Below, one piece after another: positions 60,600 through 64,000 of a stretch of DNA of 64,000 bases. Origin of the DNA: Nemania diffusa (lineage: Eukaryota; Ascomycota; Sordariomycetes; Xylariales; Xylariaceae). Each line of letters opens with the position of its first letter. Within the stretch, counting starts at the first letter, position 1. Below the pieces are notes generated by a model. That model was not told the origin of the DNA. It made no database searches and saw only the letters and a program-made list of their open reading frames with translations. The position numbers and the translations under genes were made by a program. The stretch lies in NCBI GenBank assembly GCA_038501195.1, contig JBBPUQ010000002.1, positions 6,091,001 to 6,155,000 on the forward strand. The letters run 5' to 3'.

Positions 60600-61210
60600 G
60601 CTAATCGACCTTTCTACTTATTAGGTGACTTATTTGTTAAGTGACCGATTTATCTGCTAGTTGACTTGCCGACCTACCAAGTTACTTGCTAGCCGGTCTA
60701 CTTGCTAACCAGCTGGCCTATTAAGTGACCTACTGGTTAGGTAATCAACTTATTTATTAGTTAACCTACTTATTTACTAGTTAACTTATTTATTTACTAG
60801 TTAACCTATTTACTTACTAGTTAACTTATTTATTTACTAATTAATTTACTTACTTACTAGTTAATTTATTTATTTACTAGTTAATTTACTTATTTACTAG
60901 TTAATTTATTTATTTACTAGTTAATTTATTTACTTACTAGTTAATCTACCTATTTACTAGTTAACTTATTTACTTACTAGTTAATTTACCTACTTACTAG
61001 TTAGGTGACTAACTTATTTACTTACTAGTCAAATGACTAACTTACCTACTTACTAGTTAGATAACTGACCTATTTACTTACTAGTCAAGTAATTGACTTA
61101 CTTACTAGTCAAGTGACTGACCGACTTACCTAGTAACCTGCCAGCCTACCAAGTGGGTCACTAGCTGGCCTACCTACCTGCCAGGTAACCAACTGACCTA
61201 CCTACTTGTA
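60600..61210. repeat. Minisatellite with a 20-bp core
   Basis: From 60741 to 61000 the period is exactly 20 bp, about 13 units of the form TTAA(C/T)(C/T)TA(C/T)(C/T)TA(C/T)TTACTAG. Units differ almost only by C or T at fixed positions. On both sides (60600-60740 and 61001-61210) the array becomes longer-period and more G+C-rich, with GTGACT, GACCGACCTACC and ACTAGTCAAGTGA words. Confidence 0.85.
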
Positions 61211-61254
61211 GACCTACTTACAGGCCTAACTGCAAGTCAACAAGGGCCCAGAAC

Positions 61255-61352
61255 CTAGGGCTAGGATTGAAAGGGCTAAAATTGGAAGGCTAAGATTAAA
61301 AGGGCTAAGATTAGAAGGGCTAAGATTAAAAGGGCTAAAATTAGAAGCGTTA
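61255..61352. repeat. 16-bp tandem repeat
   Basis: About six units of AGGGCTAAGATTA(A/G)A, followed by a degenerate AGCGTTAAAAATAAA unit. Confidence 0.75.
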
Positions 61353-61479
61353 AAAATAAAGGCAGTCTTTTCCTTTAGCTAGGAAAGAGCGGGAGCCGCA
61401 TACGCGAAGCGCCTACACAGCAGAGCACACAGTTGGTAAAAAAGAGGCTAAAAAAAAGGGCTGCCTTTGTTCCCTATAG

Positions 61480-61530
61480 CCTGTCGAAGGTCTATATAGC
61501 CTGTATAGCCTGTGTGGCCTGTATGGCTTA
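61480..61530. repeat. Short GCCTGTATA repeats
   Basis: ATAGCCTGTCGAAGGTCTAT then ATAGCCTGTATAGCCTGTGT and GGCCTGTATGG: about five imperfect TAGCCTGTA units. Confidence 0.55.
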
Positions 61531-61624
61531 TAGCCCTTAAAAACGAAGGCTTCCTTGCCCCTAACCCCCAAGGGCCTCTAATATTTACATTAGCGCAAAA
61601 GGGGGGGTATAAAAAACTGTTACA

Positions 61625-64000
61625 GTAATTGTTACCGACTGCAAAAACAGTTATAACAATATAATTATTATTTAAAAATTATATATTATATATTGTTTTT
61701 AAGTTAATTTTGTTATAATGTAAAAAAATGATATCGAAAATAAATAACTTTTTACTTAAGAAATTATTATATAACTAAGTTTATTTTATATAACTGAATT
61801 AATTTTAGATTTAAATTAATTATTATAAATATAATATATATTTATTTTAAATTTATTATTTTTATAAGTAATTATAACAAGTTTATTTTTATTTTATATT
61901 AAAAAAGTTATTATTTATATAATATAATTTTAGTTAAAATAAAACTATTTTTAATAAAATAGTATTTAATATAAAAAAATTCTTTTTTTTTAATATATTA
62001 TTATTTTTAAAAATAATAGTTTTAATTATTAAATATAGTTTTATATTAAATATTTTATTAATTTAAAAAGCTTTATAATTAATTATAATTATTTTTATTT
62101 AATAAAATTATTTTAATATAAAAAGTTATTTTAATTAAAAATATTATAGTTTTAAAATTATTATTTAATAATTATTTTTTTTAAACTATTATATAAAAGT
62201 TTATTGCTAGTTATATTAATAAAAGTTAATATTTAATATAAAAAATAAAAATTTATAAACTTTTTAGCTTTTTGAGTTTTTTTAGCTATTTTATTGTTTA
62301 ATATATTTATTAATTACTATAGCTAAATTTTTATATTATAATTATATTATTATTAAATAATTAGTTTTATATTAATAAATTATTGTTTAATATAATTTAA
62401 AAACAATAATAAATAATTATCGATTTTATATTTAATAATATATAAAAAAAACAATTAATAATTATTTATAAAAATAGTTAATAAATATTAAAATAACAGT
62501 TATTACAAATATTAATTTTATATTAAATAATATATAAAAAAAGCTATTAATAGTATTAATTAAATTTATAAATATTAAAATAGCAGTTATTATAAAATAT
62601 CGATTTTATATTTAGTAATATATAAAAAAAATAATTAATAGCTATTAATATTTTAAATTATTATATTTATTTAATTTATAAATATTAATATAGCAGCTGC
62701 TATAAAAAACTTTAATGTAATAAAAAATAATAATAAAAAGTTACTACAATATTAAATATTTAAAAAAAATATAACAATAGTTTTTTTAATATTAAACTAT
62801 AAAAAACAGTTATTAATATAAAATAAAAAATTATATAAAAAATAAAATTTAAAAAAACTATATTACTAAATATTGTTTTATTATATATTAAAAATATTTA
62901 AAATAAAAACTAATATAAAAATATATTATTAAATATTATTTAAAATATTATATATAAAAAATATTTAAAATAAAAACTAATATAAAATTTAGTTATAAGT
63001 TTTTGTTTTAATATTATAAGTTAATATATATAAACTAAACATATAAAAGTATTAAAAAAAACTTACTGCAATTTTAAACAAAAATAAACTGTTGTTATTT
63101 TTATATTTTTAATATTATAATTAATATTTATATATATATTATATTGTTATTTAAAGTTAATTTATAGTTAATATATAATTGATTTATATATAAAACAGTT
63201 TATTAAATTTATTTTAAATTAAATTTAATAATATAAAAATAATAAATATTAAAAAATTCTAGCTATTAATTTAAAATTTATAACTAAAAATAATTTATAT
63301 ATTTTAATTATAAAATATTTTATTATAATTAAAATATTTAATAAAATATATTAAAGTTTATACAATTTAATATAACAAAAAATATAAGCAGTATAAAAAA
63401 CTAAATAAGTAAAAAAACAAAATTTAAAATTTAATCGAAAAAAAAATATAATAGTATTAATAAATAGTAGTAAACAAATTAAACATATTAATATTTTTAA
63501 TAAAAAAATATTACGCTTAAGTAAAAAGTTATTTATTTAGTAATTTTATACTAGTTAATTAAACTATAACTTTTTTAATAAAAAAAAATAAAATAAAAAC
63601 TATTAATATATTTAGTAATAAAAAAAGCAGTATTTAAAAAAAAAAAAAATAAAAAAAAAAATTATAATAATTATTAATAACATTAATATTAAAAATATAA
63701 AAGCTTTATATAAAAAAATATTAAATATTTAATAAAAAACATTAATATTATTTTTTATATTATAACTATAATTTTTAGTTTTATTTAAATATTAAAAACT
63801 AACAATATAGTTAATAAAATTTTATTTTTAGTATTAAAGCTATTATAATATATTACTGTTATTTAAATTATTTAAAATAAATTTTAGCTATATTATTAAC
63901 TATATAAAACTTCCGAATTAAAAACAAAAATAAAAAAGTAATAAATACTTTAAAAACTTTAAATTAACATGTTTAATAAAAATTAGAAAAAAAAAAACAA
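61625..64000. repeat. A+T block at the right end of the window
   Basis: Near-pure A/T DNA continues past the window. No gene readable. Its left edge adjoins the minisatellite field. Long A runs and stop-filled frames are as in the other two blocks, consistent with RIP-decayed transposon sequence; no terminal repeats could be identified because only one edge is visible. Confidence 0.6.
62421..62700. repeat. Tandem repeat of about 90 bp within the A+T block
   Basis: Three copies start near 62421, 62512 and 62601. Shared words are CGATTTTATATTTA(A/G)TAATA, TATAAAAAAA and AATATTAAAATA(A/G)CAGTTATTA. Confidence 0.65.

Noticed and set aside
1..64000. Giant Starship-type cargo element
   Set aside because: No DUF3435 tyrosine recombinase captain gene is visible, and the repeats found define smaller, separate elements.

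Overview
This window is genomic DNA of a filamentous ascomycete, possibly a Sordariomycete (order not established). The coding genes are split by short GT...AG introns of about 40-110 nt with CTAAC/CTAAT branch sites. Protein content is typically fungal: a PTS1-tagged hotdog hydratase, a fungal cytochrome P450, a PMC1-type Ca2+ ATPase, a fungal ATRIP and an AA12-like sugar dehydrogenase. Gene-rich DNA of ordinary composition alternates with blocks that are almost pure A+T. Where repeat copies can be aligned, nearly every base difference is a transition, which is the signature of repeat-induced point mutation (RIP).

Layout. 1-13,810 is an A+T block holding an 8.36-kb RIP-decayed LTR retrotransposon (2387-10747, two 226-bp LTRs, TTAAT target duplication). 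It is inserted into an older, oppositely oriented copy of the same family. 13,811-24,140 is a mixed zone: a repeat pair at the block edge, an unrecognised spliced gene, a MITE-like inverted repeat, a small coiled-coil gene, a peroxisomal hydratase and a P450. 24,514-31,120 is one element with about 100-bp terminal inverted repeats (TIRs) and a RIP-destroyed interior. A later 1,990-bp non-autonomous LTR element (25367-27356, two 264-bp LTRs, TAATA target duplication) sits inside it and is much less decayed. 31,900-59,800 is the gene-bearing region: Ca2+ ATPase, SulP transporter, secreted EGF/beta-propeller protein, SET protein, MFS sugar/quinate-type transporter, sorbosone-dehydrogenase-like protein and ATRIP, separated by two gene-poor stretches of 4.5-5.3 kb. 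60,200-61,620 is an array of minisatellites leading into another A+T block that runs to the window end.

How the parts relate. The convergent transporter and secreted sugar dehydrogenase (52.4-56.0 kb) could act on related carbohydrate substrates. The tandem hydratase and P450 (20.3-24.1 kb) are both lipid/secondary-metabolism type enzymes. Both links are inference from proximity. No complete biosynthetic cluster, rRNA, tRNA, CRISPR array or bacterial feature was seen. The most unusual content is the two-layer nesting of mobile elements, whose insertion order can be read from their target duplications and decay. Splice models were assembled by eye and checked for reading-frame continuity; no alignment or database search was run.
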